A stretch of 5,123 bases of DNA from an uncultured Oscillospiraceae bacterium. GTDB taxonomy: Bacteria; Bacillota; Clostridia; Oscillospirales; Oscillospiraceae. Every line of letters begins with the position of its first letter. Position 1 is the first letter of the stretch. A model generated the notes under the pieces. It was not told where the DNA came from, made no database searches, and worked only from the letters and a program-made list of their open reading frames with translations. This document shows positions 1-5,123 of the stretch, piece after piece. Where the stretch lies: positions 1 through 5,123 of the forward strand of contig CAKTKF010000116.1 in NCBI GenBank assembly GCA_934569215.1, read 5' to 3'. Both the position numbers and the translations under genes were made by a program.

Positions 1-144
1 ATTGTCCTGCTGTCCTCCTTCACCGTGGATGAACACGGCGGCGACGGCTCTTTGGAACCGAACGGCACCTACACCCGCTGGGGCTGGTATCTCGCCAGAA
101 AGAACGGCGGAAAGTGGAACATCGTAACCTGCGGTTACGGCTGA
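1..144 (+). CDS. C-terminal end of an unidentified protein (5' truncated by window edge)
   Basis: The first reading frame is open from base 1 to a TGA at 142-144, giving the last 47 residues of a protein whose start lies outside the window. The visible part contains a Gly/Asp-rich turn (EHGGDG), then YTRWGWYLARKNGGKWNIVTCGYG at the very end. A pattern of aromatic residues, a basic pair, GGKW and then a short beta-strand resembles the last strands of NTF2-like or DUF4829-type domains found on secreted or lipoprotein-type Firmicutes proteins. This is only a resemblance from a short fragment, and no function is assigned. A hairpin terminator follows 11 bases after the stop, which supports this being a genuine gene end. 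It converges on the infC-rpmI-rplT operon and has no visible functional link to it. Confidence 0.7.
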   Translation: MVLLSSFTVDEHGGDGSLEPNGTYTRWGWYLARKNGGKWNIVTCGYG

Positions 145-155
145 GCACGATCGTA

Positions 156-186
156 AAAAGCCCGCTTCATCAAGAAGCGGGCTTTT
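156..186. terminator. Bidirectional Rho-independent terminator between the partial gene and rplT
   Basis: A perfect 13-bp inverted repeat (AAAAGCCCGCTTC at 156-168, GAAGCGGGCTTTT at 174-186) encloses a 5-base loop ATCAA. The plus-strand copy ends in TTTT and the minus-strand copy ends in TTTTTACG. It can therefore terminate both the partial plus-strand gene and the rplT end of the infC operon, which ends only 5 bases away. Confidence 0.93.
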
Positions 187-190
187 ATAC

Positions 191-547
191 TCAGTTCAGA
201 GCGGCCTTGGCCTTATCCACAACGGCGGCAAACGCGGCGTTGTCCTGGATCGCCATCTCGGACAGGCTCTTGCGGTTCATCTCAATACCGGCCTTCTTCA
301 CACCGTTCATAAAGGTGGAGTAGTTCATGCCGTAGGGAGCGACAGCAGCGCTGATCCGGGTGATCCACAGGCGGCGGTAGTCACGCTTCTTCTGCTTGCG
401 GCCGGCAAAAGCGTAGTTACCGGACTTCATGACCTGCTGCTTGGCCATCTTGAAATGCTTGGACTTGGAGCCCCAGTAGCCCTTTGCCAGCTTCAGGGTA
501 GCGTTTCTTCTCTTGCGCGTCATCATCGCGCCTTTTACTCTAGCCAT
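191..547 (-). CDS. rplT: 50S ribosomal protein L20
   Basis: This encodes L20, a primary 23S rRNA-binding protein needed for early assembly of the large ribosomal subunit and, in several bacteria, the repressor of its own operon. The 118-residue product has the usual L20 length. It begins [14 protein letters not shown], with a very basic N-terminal tail (about residues 1-60, including [12 protein letters not shown] and [13 protein letters not shown]) that threads into rRNA. A globular C-terminal part follows, with [20 protein letters not shown] (60-79) and [19 protein letters not shown] (81-99). The ATG start is supported by AAGGAGGA at 557-564, 9 bases upstream. It is the last gene of infC-rpmI-rplT, 22 bases after rpmI, and a terminator follows directly. 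By family knowledge its product is the likely ligand of the leader ahead of infC; that is inference here. Confidence 0.98.
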   Translation of the reverse strand: MARVKGAMMTRKRRNATLKLAKGYWGSKSKHFKMAKQQVMKSGNYAFAGRKQKKRDYRRLWITRISAAVAPYGMNYSTFMNGVKKAGIEMNRKSLSEMAIQDNAAFAAVVDKAKAALN

Positions 548-569
548 TTCTCAGTATCCTCCTTCTGCC

Positions 570-767
570 TTACTTGTAGGGAATCATTTTCTTGATTGCG
601 TCCACATTGGTCATATCGGCATAAGCGGTCGCACGCAGATGGCGGGTACGCTTGGTAGTCTTCTTGGTCAGAATGTGGCTCTTGTAAGCGCGGGCTCTTT
701 TCACCTTACCGGTTTTGGTCAGGTTGAATCTCTTCTTCGCACCGCTGTGGGTTTTCAGCTTGGGCAT
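570..767 (-). CDS. rpmI: 50S ribosomal protein L35
   Basis: This encodes L35, a small basic protein of the large ribosomal subunit. The 65 residues match the usual length of the family. The N-terminus carries the L35 signature in the form [20 protein letters not shown] (2-21), followed by [13 protein letters not shown] and the basic stretch [12 protein letters not shown], ending KKMIPYK. The ATG is preceded by AAGGAG at 777-782 with a 9-base spacer. It sits between infC (41 bases upstream) and rplT (22 bases downstream) on the same strand, the conserved order infC-rpmI-rplT. No promoter or terminator is visible in either gap, so it should be co-transcribed with both and share the leader control ahead of infC. 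Confidence 0.98.
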   Translation of the reverse strand: MPKLKTHSGAKKRFNLTKTGKVKRARAYKSHILTKKTTKRTRHLRATAYADMTNVDAIKKMIPYK

Positions 768-808
768 AGGTAGGTTCTCCTTCCGTAATCTAGTATATCG
801 TGGTTGCG

Positions 809-1327
809 TTATTTGCTGTTCTTGGGGGTCAGGAACATTGCCATAAAGCGGCCTTCCAGCTTGGGGTTTTTCTCCATGCCGGCAATTTCAGAGCAGCTCG
901 CGGCGAAGTCCATCAGCAGCTTCTCGCCCAGGTTGGTGTGCGCCATCTCGCGGCCGCGGAAGCGGACGCTGACCTTGACGCGGTTGCCGTCGTTCAGGAA
1001 TTTCTGAGCGGCCTTGACCTTGGTGTTGAAGTCATTGGTGTCGATGCTGGGACTCATGCGGATTTCCTTGATCTCCACGACCCGCTGGTTCTTCTTGGCT
1101 TCCTTCTCCCGCTTCTTCTGATCGAAGCAGAATTTGGAATAGTCCATGATCTTGCAGACGGGAGGGGTTGCGTTGGGAGAGATCTTCACTAGGTCCATGC
1201 CCTGTTCTTCTGCCATGGCATTGGCCTGAGCGGAGGACATAATTCCCAGCTGCGCGCCATCGGCGCCGATGAGCCGGATCTCCTTGTCCCGGATTTCCTC
1301 GTTGAGCTGATGATCTAATTTTGCGAT
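809..1327 (-). CDS. infC: Translation initiation factor IF-3, probable AUC start codon
   Basis: IF3 binds the 30S subunit, prevents 50S joining and checks start-codon and initiator-tRNA pairing. From the proposed start the protein is 172 residues, typical for the family. The N-domain covers about residues 5-75 ([16 protein letters not shown] near the start). The IF3 signature [18 protein letters not shown] lies at 59-76 and a lysine-rich linker follows. The C-domain runs from about 84 and includes [13 protein letters not shown] (87-99) and [10 protein letters not shown] (121-130). The start was chosen from GGAGGT at 1335-1340, exactly 7 bases before ATC at 1325-1327. The in-frame ATG at 1340-1342 overlaps that ribosome binding site, and the in-frame TTG at 1364-1366 lies in the loop of a terminator hairpin. 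Neither has its own ribosome binding site. AUU or AUC starts are known for infC and let IF3 repress its own translation. An automated caller may report ends at 1342 or 1366. Confidence 0.96.
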   Translation of the reverse strand: MAKLDHQLNEEIRDKEIRLIGADGAQLGIMSSAQANAMAEEQGMDLVKISPNATPPVCKIMDYSKFCFDQKKREKEAKKNQRVVEIKEIRMSPSIDTNDFNTKVKAAQKFLNDGNRVKVSVRFRGREMAHTNLGEKLLMDFAASCSEIAGMEKNPKLEGRFMAMFLTPKNSK

Positions 1328-1334
1328 GGTAAGC

Positions 1335-1340
1335 ACCTCC
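1335..1340 (-). promoter_or_regulatory. infC ribosome binding site that fixes the AUC start
   Basis: On the minus strand GGAGGT is followed by the 7 bases GCTTACC and then ATC GCA AAA TTA. The spacing is ideal for ATC and wrong for every ATG, GTG or TTG nearby. The site is part of ATGGAGGT, so an ATG start there would have to lie inside the Shine-Dalgarno element itself. Confidence 0.8.
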
Positions 1341-1349
1341 ATTAACAAC

Positions 1350-1375
1350 AAAAAAGCGGATGCCAAAGCACCCGC
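1350..1375 (-). terminator. Leader terminator (attenuator) upstream of infC
   Basis: On the minus strand GCGGGTGC (1368-1375) pairs over 8 bp, with one G-U, to GCATCCGC (1356-1363) across the loop TTTG. Six T residues (1350-1355) follow. It lies after the promoter and before the infC ribosome binding site, so it can only act as a conditional terminator of the operon's own transcript. Confidence 0.88.
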
Positions 1376-1472
1376 ACCAACCCCACCTGCCCCTCGCGGG
1401 AAAAGTGGAATATGAACCGTTTCGCGTCTGCTGACGGTGAGGCGGATGTTCAGCCTTCTTTATCACCCGGAT

Positions 1473-1501
1473 ATTCTAGCATGGTTCAAGGCGGTTGTCA
1501 A
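1473..1501 (-). promoter_or_regulatory. Sigma-A promoter of infC-rpmI-rplT
   Basis: Minus strand: -35 TTGACA (1496-1501, full consensus), a 17-base spacer, and -10 TAGAAT (1473-1478), preceded by TG one base upstream (extended -10). The predicted start is near 1466. AT-rich sequence upstream of the -35 (about 1502-1560) could act as an UP element. Confidence 0.88.
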
Positions 1502-1559
1502 GAGAAATTTTCTTTCCGGAGAAAACAGAATATGACTATAAATAATCTTGGGAACACTA

Positions 1560-1588
1560 TTGACAATCAGCTGACCGTGTGATACAAT
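1560..1588 (+). promoter_or_regulatory. Sigma-A promoter of the DUF1836-hflK-hflC operon
   Basis: Plus strand: -35 TTGACA (1560-1565), a 17-base spacer, and -10 TACAAT (1583-1588), with a TG one base before it. The predicted start is near 1595, leaving an untranslated leader of roughly 22 bases before the ATG at 1617. It is divergent from the infC promoter; 58 bases separate the two -35 boxes. Confidence 0.85.
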
Positions 1589-1616
1589 CAGAGAACAGAA
1601 GAAAGGAGGAAACAAC

Positions 1617-2171
1617 ATGCAGTGGACAATTCCCGGCACGACCCTTCCGGGGCAGCGGGAGGACGCGGATCGGGTGGACAGCGTGTTCGAGTCGCTTTTT
1701 CTGGCGGGGGGACTGACCCTCAGCCAGGTGTCCGGCATTGCCGGACTGGAACCCCACACCGTCCAGAACTGGGTCAAGCGGGGCTTTCTTCAGCCGCCCC
1801 GGGGCAAGCGGTACGATATGGAGCAGGTCTGCCGCATCCTGAACATCAATTTGCTCAAGGGCGCGCTGACGCTGGAGCAGAGCTGCCAGCTGATCTCCTA
1901 CATCAACGGCGACCTGACCGACGAAAGCGACGATTTGATCGACGATACCCTTTTGTATTTCTACTTCGTCCGTCTGGCAGCCCGGGCGCAGGACTTGGGA
2001 GACGAGGATGTCTGGGATGCCGCCCTGAAAGAGGTGACGGCGGGCTACCGTGAGCCGATCCCCGGCGCCGGAGAAAAGCTGGAAAAAGTGTTAAAGGTGA
2101 TGCTCACCGCCTGGCTGGCCGGCCGGCTGAAAGCCCAGGCAGAGCAGATGCTAACGGAACTATCAATTTAA
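1617..2171 (+). CDS. DUF1836 family protein, MerR-like HTH putative regulator
   Basis: The protein has 184 residues and no visible signal peptide or membrane segment, so it should be cytoplasmic. Residues about 33-75 form a MerR-like winged helix-turn-helix: LTLSQVSGIAGLEPHTVQNW (33-52), then VKRGFLQPPRGKRYDMEQVC (53-72), where the KRY segment corresponds to the wing. The stretch RILNINLLKGALTLEQSCQL, then SYINGD and DESDDLIDDTLLYFYF (102-117), is typical of DUF1836 proteins of Firmicutes, whose targets are generally unknown. The ATG is supported by AAGGAGG at 1603-1609 with a 7-base spacer. It is first in a tight operon with hflK (15-base gap) and hflC, directly behind a strong promoter. It may control this operon or the neighbouring infC promoter, but no operator can be assigned. 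The family call is from memory of its motifs. Confidence 0.85.
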   Translation: MQWTIPGTTLPGQREDADRVDSVFESLFLAGGLTLSQVSGIAGLEPHTVQNWVKRGFLQPPRGKRYDMEQVCRILNINLLKGALTLEQSCQLISYINGDLTDESDDLIDDTLLYFYFVRLAARAQDLGDEDVWDAALKEVTAGYREPIPGAGEKLEKVLKVMLTAWLAGRLKAQAEQMLTELSI

Positions 2172-2186
2172 AAGGAGAACAAAGCA

Positions 2187-3194
2187 ATGGATGAAAACGG
2201 AACCTACAGCTGGCCGGGCGGCCAGAATACAAGGCCAAAGAAAAAGCCGGACTTTAAGCGAGCCGGACGCACCGTGATTGCCGTTATAGCGGCGCTGCTG
2301 GTGCTGGCCGTTGCGCTGACTTGCTTCTACACCGTGGATGACAAGCAGCAGGCGGTGGTCACGACCTTCGGAAAGGTCACGGACGTCACCGAGGCGGGCG
2401 TCCACTTCAAGCTCCCCCTGGGCATCCAGAAGGTGGAGAAGGTGGACGTGAACGTCTACCAGAAAATCGAGCTGGGCTATTCCAGCAGCGGAAACAGCTA
2501 CGAGGTCAACGACAGCGAAAGCACCATGATCACCGGCGACTACAACATCGTCAACGTGGACTTTTTCGTGGAGTACAAGATTTCCGACCCGGTGCAGTAC
2601 CTGTATTCCTCCAACAAGCCGGAGCTGATCCTGCGCAATCTGATCCAGAGCCAGATCCGCAACGTGGTGGGCTCCTCCAGCGTGGACGCCGTGCTCACCG
2701 ACGGCAAGGAGGGCATTCAGATGCAGGTCAAGGAGCTGGTCACGGAGATTCTGAAGGAATACGACATCGGCCTGACGCTGGTGGACGTAAAGATTCAGGA
2801 CGCCGAGCCGCCCACCCAGGAGGTCATAGAGGCCTTCAAGGCCGTGGAGACCGCCAAGCAGCAGGCGGAGACGGTCATCAACGACGCCAAGGCCTATCAG
2901 AATGCCCAGCTGCCCCAGGCACAGGCCCAGGCCGACAAGCTGACCCAGAATGCGGAATACCTGAAACAGAAGCGCATCAACGAAGCCGTTGAGAAGGTGG
3001 CCATGTTTGAGGCCATGTATTCCGAGTATGCCCAGAATCCCGCCATTACCCGCACGAGAATGTATTACGAGACTATTTCCCAGGTGCTGCCCGGGGTGAA
3101 GCTCTACATCAACACCGGCGGACAGGGCGGCGATGTCCAGATGCTCCTGCCGCTGGAATCCCTGGCGGGAACCGAAGGAGGTAACACAAAATGA
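2187..3194 (+). CDS. hflK: HflK-like SPFH/prohibitin membrane protein
   Basis: HflK with HflC forms a large membrane-anchored complex that, in proteobacteria, encloses and modulates the FtsH protease. The 335-residue protein has a short polar N-terminus (1-27, with PKKKPDFKRAGR), one membrane helix (about 28-48), then the SPFH domain starting TVDDKQQAVVTTFGKV and EAGVHFKLPLGI (69-80). Family hallmarks are MITGDYNIVNVDFFVEYKIS (114-133), ILRNLIQSQIRNVVG (148-162), DAEPPTQEVIEAFKAVETAK (205-224) and an Ala/Gln-rich helix (about 220-280). The C-terminal part contains EYAQNPAITRTRMYYETISQ (280-299) and VLPGVKLYIN. The N-terminus lacks the long Gly/Pro-rich region of E. coli HflK, and the stretch between SGNSYEVNDSES (101-112) and the core is short. 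AAAGGAG at 2171-2177, 9 bases before the ATG, fixes the start. Its end overlaps hflC by ATGA, implying translational coupling. Two adjacent, distinct SPFH genes favour HflK over a generic stomatin. Confidence 0.93.
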   Translation: MDENGTYSWPGGQNTRPKKKPDFKRAGRTVIAVIAALLVLAVALTCFYTVDDKQQAVVTTFGKVTDVTEAGVHFKLPLGIQKVEKVDVNVYQKIELGYSSSGNSYEVNDSESTMITGDYNIVNVDFFVEYKISDPVQYLYSSNKPELILRNLIQSQIRNVVGSSSVDAVLTDGKEGIQMQVKELVTEILKEYDIGLTLVDVKIQDAEPPTQEVIEAFKAVETAKQQAETVINDAKAYQNAQLPQAQAQADKLTQNAEYLKQKRINEAVEKVAMFEAMYSEYAQNPAITRTRMYYETISQVLPGVKLYINTGGQGGDVQMLLPLESLAGTEGGNTK

Positions 3195-4066
3195 AGAAAA
3201 CAGGAATTTTGATCGTGCTGCTGGTGCTGGTGGTGATCCTGGCCGCCGGTTCCATGTTTACCGTGGCCGAGGATGAGTATGCCTGCACGGTACGGTTTTC
3301 CAAGATCATCGATACCACCAGCGAAGCGGGACTGCACTTCAAGCTGCCATTTGTGGACAGCGTAAAGTATTTCACCGACGCCACCCAGCTCTATGACATT
3401 CCGCCCTCCGAGGTCCTGACCTCCGACAAGCAGAATATGACCGTGGACTGCTACATTCTGTGGAAGATTTCCGACCCCAAGCTGTTCTACCAGACTCTCG
3501 GCTCCACGGCCAAGGCGGAGGAACGGCTGGACGCCATCACCTACAGCGCTCTGAAAACCGACATGGGAACCCTGGCTCAGGCGGACATCATCAACATGAA
3601 CGACGGCGCCGAGCGCAACACCATTTATGACGACATCACCGTCAAGGTAGACGCCGCGGCCAAGTCCTACGGCATCCACGTGGAGGACGTGAAGATCAAG
3701 CGCTTCGACCTGCCGGAAAGCAACCTGAACGCGGTCTACGGCCGGATGATCTCCGAGCGGAACCAGATGGCGGAGAAGTACACCGCCGACGGCAACTATG
3801 ACGCCTCCATCATCCGCAACGACGTGGACAAGCAGGTGAACATCATCGTCTCCGACGCCGAGGCGTCCGCCGCCAAGCTGGAGGCCGAGGGCGAGCAGGA
3901 ATACATGCGTCTGCTGGCGGAGGCTTACGACACACAGGACAAGAAGGACTTCTACGAGTTCTCCCTGGCGCTGGATGCTCTGAAGGCCAGCCTGAACGGC
4001 GACGAAAAGACCGTCATTCTGGACGCCAATTCCGAGCTTGCCAAAATCCTCATGGGCGGAAAATAA
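3191..4066 (+). CDS. hflC: HflC-like SPFH/prohibitin membrane protein
   Basis: HflC is the partner of HflK in the membrane complex that regulates FtsH-type proteolysis. The 291-residue product begins MKKTGILIVLLVLVVILAAG, a single N-terminal membrane anchor or uncleaved signal. An SPFH domain follows: EDEYACTVRFSKI (27-39), SEAGLHFKLPFVDSVKYF (44-61) and LWKISDPKLFYQTLGS (90-105). HflC-specific features are VEDVKIKRFDLPESN (164-178), RMISERNQMAEKYTADG (185-201), a helical region with VNIIVSDAEASAAKLEAEGE (216-235), and the tail DFYEFSLALDALKASLNGDE (253-272), ending TVILDANSELAKIL. It is somewhat shorter than E. coli HflC (334) but has all visible segments. AAGGAGGT at 3175-3182, inside the end of hflK and 8 bases upstream, supports the ATG of the ATGA overlap. 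It is last in the operon and is followed by a hairpin terminator. No ftsH lies in the window. Confidence 0.93.
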   Translation: MKKTGILIVLLVLVVILAAGSMFTVAEDEYACTVRFSKIIDTTSEAGLHFKLPFVDSVKYFTDATQLYDIPPSEVLTSDKQNMTVDCYILWKISDPKLFYQTLGSTAKAEERLDAITYSALKTDMGTLAQADIINMNDGAERNTIYDDITVKVDAAAKSYGIHVEDVKIKRFDLPESNLNAVYGRMISERNQMAEKYTADGNYDASIIRNDVDKQVNIIVSDAEASAAKLEAEGEQEYMRLLAEAYDTQDKKDFYEFSLALDALKASLNGDEKTVILDANSELAKILMGGK

Positions 4067-4079
4067 AGATCAGCTGAAA

Positions 4080-4117
4080 AAGCCCGCACATCGGTCGCTT
4101 GACCGGTGTGCGGGCTT
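4080..4117. terminator. Shared convergent terminator of hflC and the nucleotidyltransferase gene
   Basis: A 17-bp inverted repeat (AAGCCCGCACATCGGTC at 4080-4096, GACCGGTGTGCGGGCTT at 4101-4117) has one G-T pair and a 4-base loop GCTT. On the minus strand it is followed by a run of T (from the A-tract at 4077-4081). On the plus strand it is followed only by TTCGTGCTTATT. The signal is thus clearly Rho-independent for the minus-strand gene and weaker, though still plausible, for hflC. Confidence 0.9.
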
Positions 4118-4130
4118 CGTGCTTATTCCG

Positions 4131-5057
4131 TTATTTCCACAGTCCGTTGGGGTACTTGCCCTCGTCGGTCATCCGGCGCAGGGCGGCTACCACCGCGGGC
4201 TTGTCGGCGGCGTAGGTCACGCCGTACCACTTGTCGGGGGAGGTCAGCACCGTGACCGTGGCCTTCTTTTCCCCGATCAGCTGGGATACTGCCAGGGGCA
4301 GGAAGAATTCGCCCTTGATGGGATTCTCCACCAGCGCCTTGTCCAGGAAGGCCGGGAAACGGGCTTCCAGCTCCTGCAGGAAGCTGGGGGTGTAGCCCCA
4401 CAGGTTCATGGACACGGTGGTGTCGGCGGGGACGTCCACCCAGTGTTCGCCGTCCTCGGTGAAGTGGATGCCGCCGGGGTATTTTTCAATGCGGGTGCGC
4501 TCGTCAATGCCGGTGAGATGACCCTTGCCGTCGGTGACGCAGATGCCGCGCGCCACGCTGCCGTGATCCGTCACGGTTTTGCCCAGCTCGTAGCCCACCA
4601 TGTAGTAGTCATAGGTGTCCGTATCCTGGGCGTGGCAGAGGGCGTCGTAAATCACCCGATAGGCGGAGGTGCCGTAATAGTCGTCGGAATTGATGACCGC
4701 GAAGGGGGCGTCGCCGATGGCCTCCCGGGCGCACAGCACCGCGTGGCAGGTACCCCAGGGCTTGGTGCGTCCCTCCGGGACGGTGTAGCCGGCGGGGATA
4801 TCGTCCAGCTCCTGATAGGCGTAGCGGATCTCCATGGGGCATTTTTTCAGCCGCTCGCCGACGGTTTCCATGAAGTCCTTGCGGATGGCTTCCTTGATGA
4901 TGATAACAGCGGTATCGAAACCGGCTTTGTGGGCGTCATAAAGGGAATAGTCCAGAATCGCTTCGCCCTGACTTCCCACAGGGTCGATCTGTTTCAGTCC
5001 GCCGTAGCGGCTGCCCATACCGGCGGCCATGACGACGAGAATAGGTTTGCGTACCAT
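4131..5057 (-). CDS. Sugar-phosphate nucleotidyltransferase family protein
   Basis: Enzymes of this superfamily (NTP_transferase, Rossmann-like fold) join an NTP to a sugar-1-phosphate, releasing pyrophosphate and giving an activated NDP-sugar; the substrate cannot be told from the sequence. Residues 6-23 (ILVVMAAGMGSRYGGLKQID region) form the first strand and nucleotide-binding loop, in the variant AAGMGSRYGGLKQ instead of the GxGTRxxPxTK of GalU/RfbA. KPWGTCHAVLCA (99-110) corresponds to the family GTxHA motif. INSDDYYG (122-129) carries the predicted metal-binding aspartates (125/126). VSMNLWGYTP (215-224) and DKWYGVTYAADK (275-286) complete the conserved blocks. At 308 residues there is no extra left-handed beta-helix domain, so it is not a GlmU-type fusion. 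AAGGAG at 5065-5070, 7 bases upstream, supports the ATG. It ends at the terminator shared with hflC. Relatives often sit beside phosphotransferase-family kinases; the upstream neighbour is outside the window. It could be annotated as galU-like, but the motif differences argue against that name. Confidence 0.9.
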   Translation of the reverse strand: MVRKPILVVMAAGMGSRYGGLKQIDPVGSQGEAILDYSLYDAHKAGFDTAVIIIKEAIRKDFMETVGERLKKCPMEIRYAYQELDDIPAGYTVPEGRTKPWGTCHAVLCAREAIGDAPFAVINSDDYYGTSAYRVIYDALCHAQDTDTYDYYMVGYELGKTVTDHGSVARGICVTDGKGHLTGIDERTRIEKYPGGIHFTEDGEHWVDVPADTTVSMNLWGYTPSFLQELEARFPAFLDKALVENPIKGEFFLPLAVSQLIGEKKATVTVLTSPDKWYGVTYAADKPAVVAALRRMTDEGKYPNGLWK

Positions 5058-5123
5058 TCAAATTCTCCTTTTTTGTATTTCGGCGGCGCTGTGGAGTCGG
5101 GAAATGCCGCCTGCTTCATTGGG

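Larger units (their letters stand above)
1328..1466 (-). ncRNA. Structured infC leader, probable L20-type ribosomal protein leader/attenuator
   Basis: About 140 nt separate the predicted transcription start (near 1466) from the infC AUC. Reading the minus strand, TGAAC (1448-1452) can pair with GTTCA (1413-1417). Next comes CCAC...GTGG (1405-1408 with 1383-1386), enclosing CCC-GCGA-GGG, a GNRA tetraloop. A full intrinsic terminator then lies at 1350-1375. In Firmicutes the operon infC-rpmI-rplT carries a leader bound by L20, which promotes premature termination. Gene order, position and the leader terminator all fit that family. Assignment to the family was not checked with a covariance model, and the structure was drawn by eye. 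Confidence 0.75.

Noticed and set aside
156..186. Repeat or attachment-site interpretation of the palindrome after the partial gene
   Set aside because: GC-rich stem, short loop and T-tracts on both sides are fully explained by a bidirectional transcription terminator. No repeated copy or integrase lies nearby.
800..1192. Long plus-strand open frame opposite infC
   Set aside because: It is antisense to a clear IF3 gene, has no ribosome binding site, and reflects the GC-biased third positions of the real gene.
1342..1366. N-terminal extension of infC to an ATG at 1342 or a TTG at 1366
   Set aside because: The added residues (LLLMEVLT-like) have no ribosome binding site of their own, overlap the leader terminator and the Shine-Dalgarno element, and are not part of the usual IF3 N-terminus.
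1508..1525. TTTTC...GAAAA inverted repeat around TCCGGA between the divergent promoters, as an operator
   Set aside because: The arms are only 5 bp of A/T-rich sequence with 8 bases between them, easily found by chance in an AT-rich spacer. No known operator matches.
3104..3679. 191-codon minus-strand open frame across the hflK-hflC junction
   Set aside because: It is a shadow of two well-supported overlapping genes, with a low-complexity Gly/Val/His-rich translation and no family resemblance.
5058..5123. Possible 3' end of an upstream minus-strand gene, open from the window edge to a TGA directly next to the nucleotidyltransferase ATG
   Set aside because: The stretch is open for 21 codons and a TGAATG junction would suit an operon, but a second frame is also open and the residues match nothing recognised. 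It is too short to support a gene.

Overview
This window looks like chromosomal DNA from a GC-rich member of the Clostridia, perhaps Oscillospirales/Ruminococcaceae-like. The support is strong AAGGAGG-type ribosome binding sites on every gene, two near-consensus sigma-A promoters with 17-bp spacers, a leader attenuator upstream of infC as in Firmicutes, and a DUF1836-type MerR-like regulator. The taxon is inferred from style and gene families, not from a marker search.

Layout. Bases 1-144 hold the last 47 codons of a plus-strand gene of unknown function. A bidirectional hairpin terminator (156-186) separates it from the minus-strand infC-rpmI-rplT operon (translation initiation factor IF3, ribosomal proteins L35 and L20), read from 1327 down to 191. 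Its promoter lies at 1473-1501. A leader of about 140 nt contains a complete intrinsic terminator just before infC, the architecture of an L20-type autoregulatory attenuator. The infC reading frame can be extended to a TTG at 1366, but the only ribosome binding site points to an AUC start at 1325-1327, which fits the well-known rare-start autoregulation of infC.

A divergent promoter (1560-1588) drives a plus-strand operon of three genes: a DUF1836 HTH protein (1617-2171), then hflK-like (2187-3194) and hflC-like (3191-4066) SPFH/prohibitin membrane proteins. The hfl genes overlap by ATGA. In proteobacteria HflK and HflC form a membrane complex around the FtsH protease; no ftsH lies in this window. 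The operon ends in a 17-bp hairpin (4080-4117) shared with the convergent minus-strand gene at 4131-5057, a sugar-phosphate nucleotidyltransferase-family protein with a GMGSRYGGLKQ nucleotide-binding loop.

No mobile elements, CRISPR arrays, tRNA or rRNA genes were seen, and there is no gene-free stretch over 300 bases. Most of the window is ordinary housekeeping DNA. The parts worth a second look are the infC leader with competing hairpin arms, the AUC start, and the pairing of an uncharacterised regulator with HflKC.
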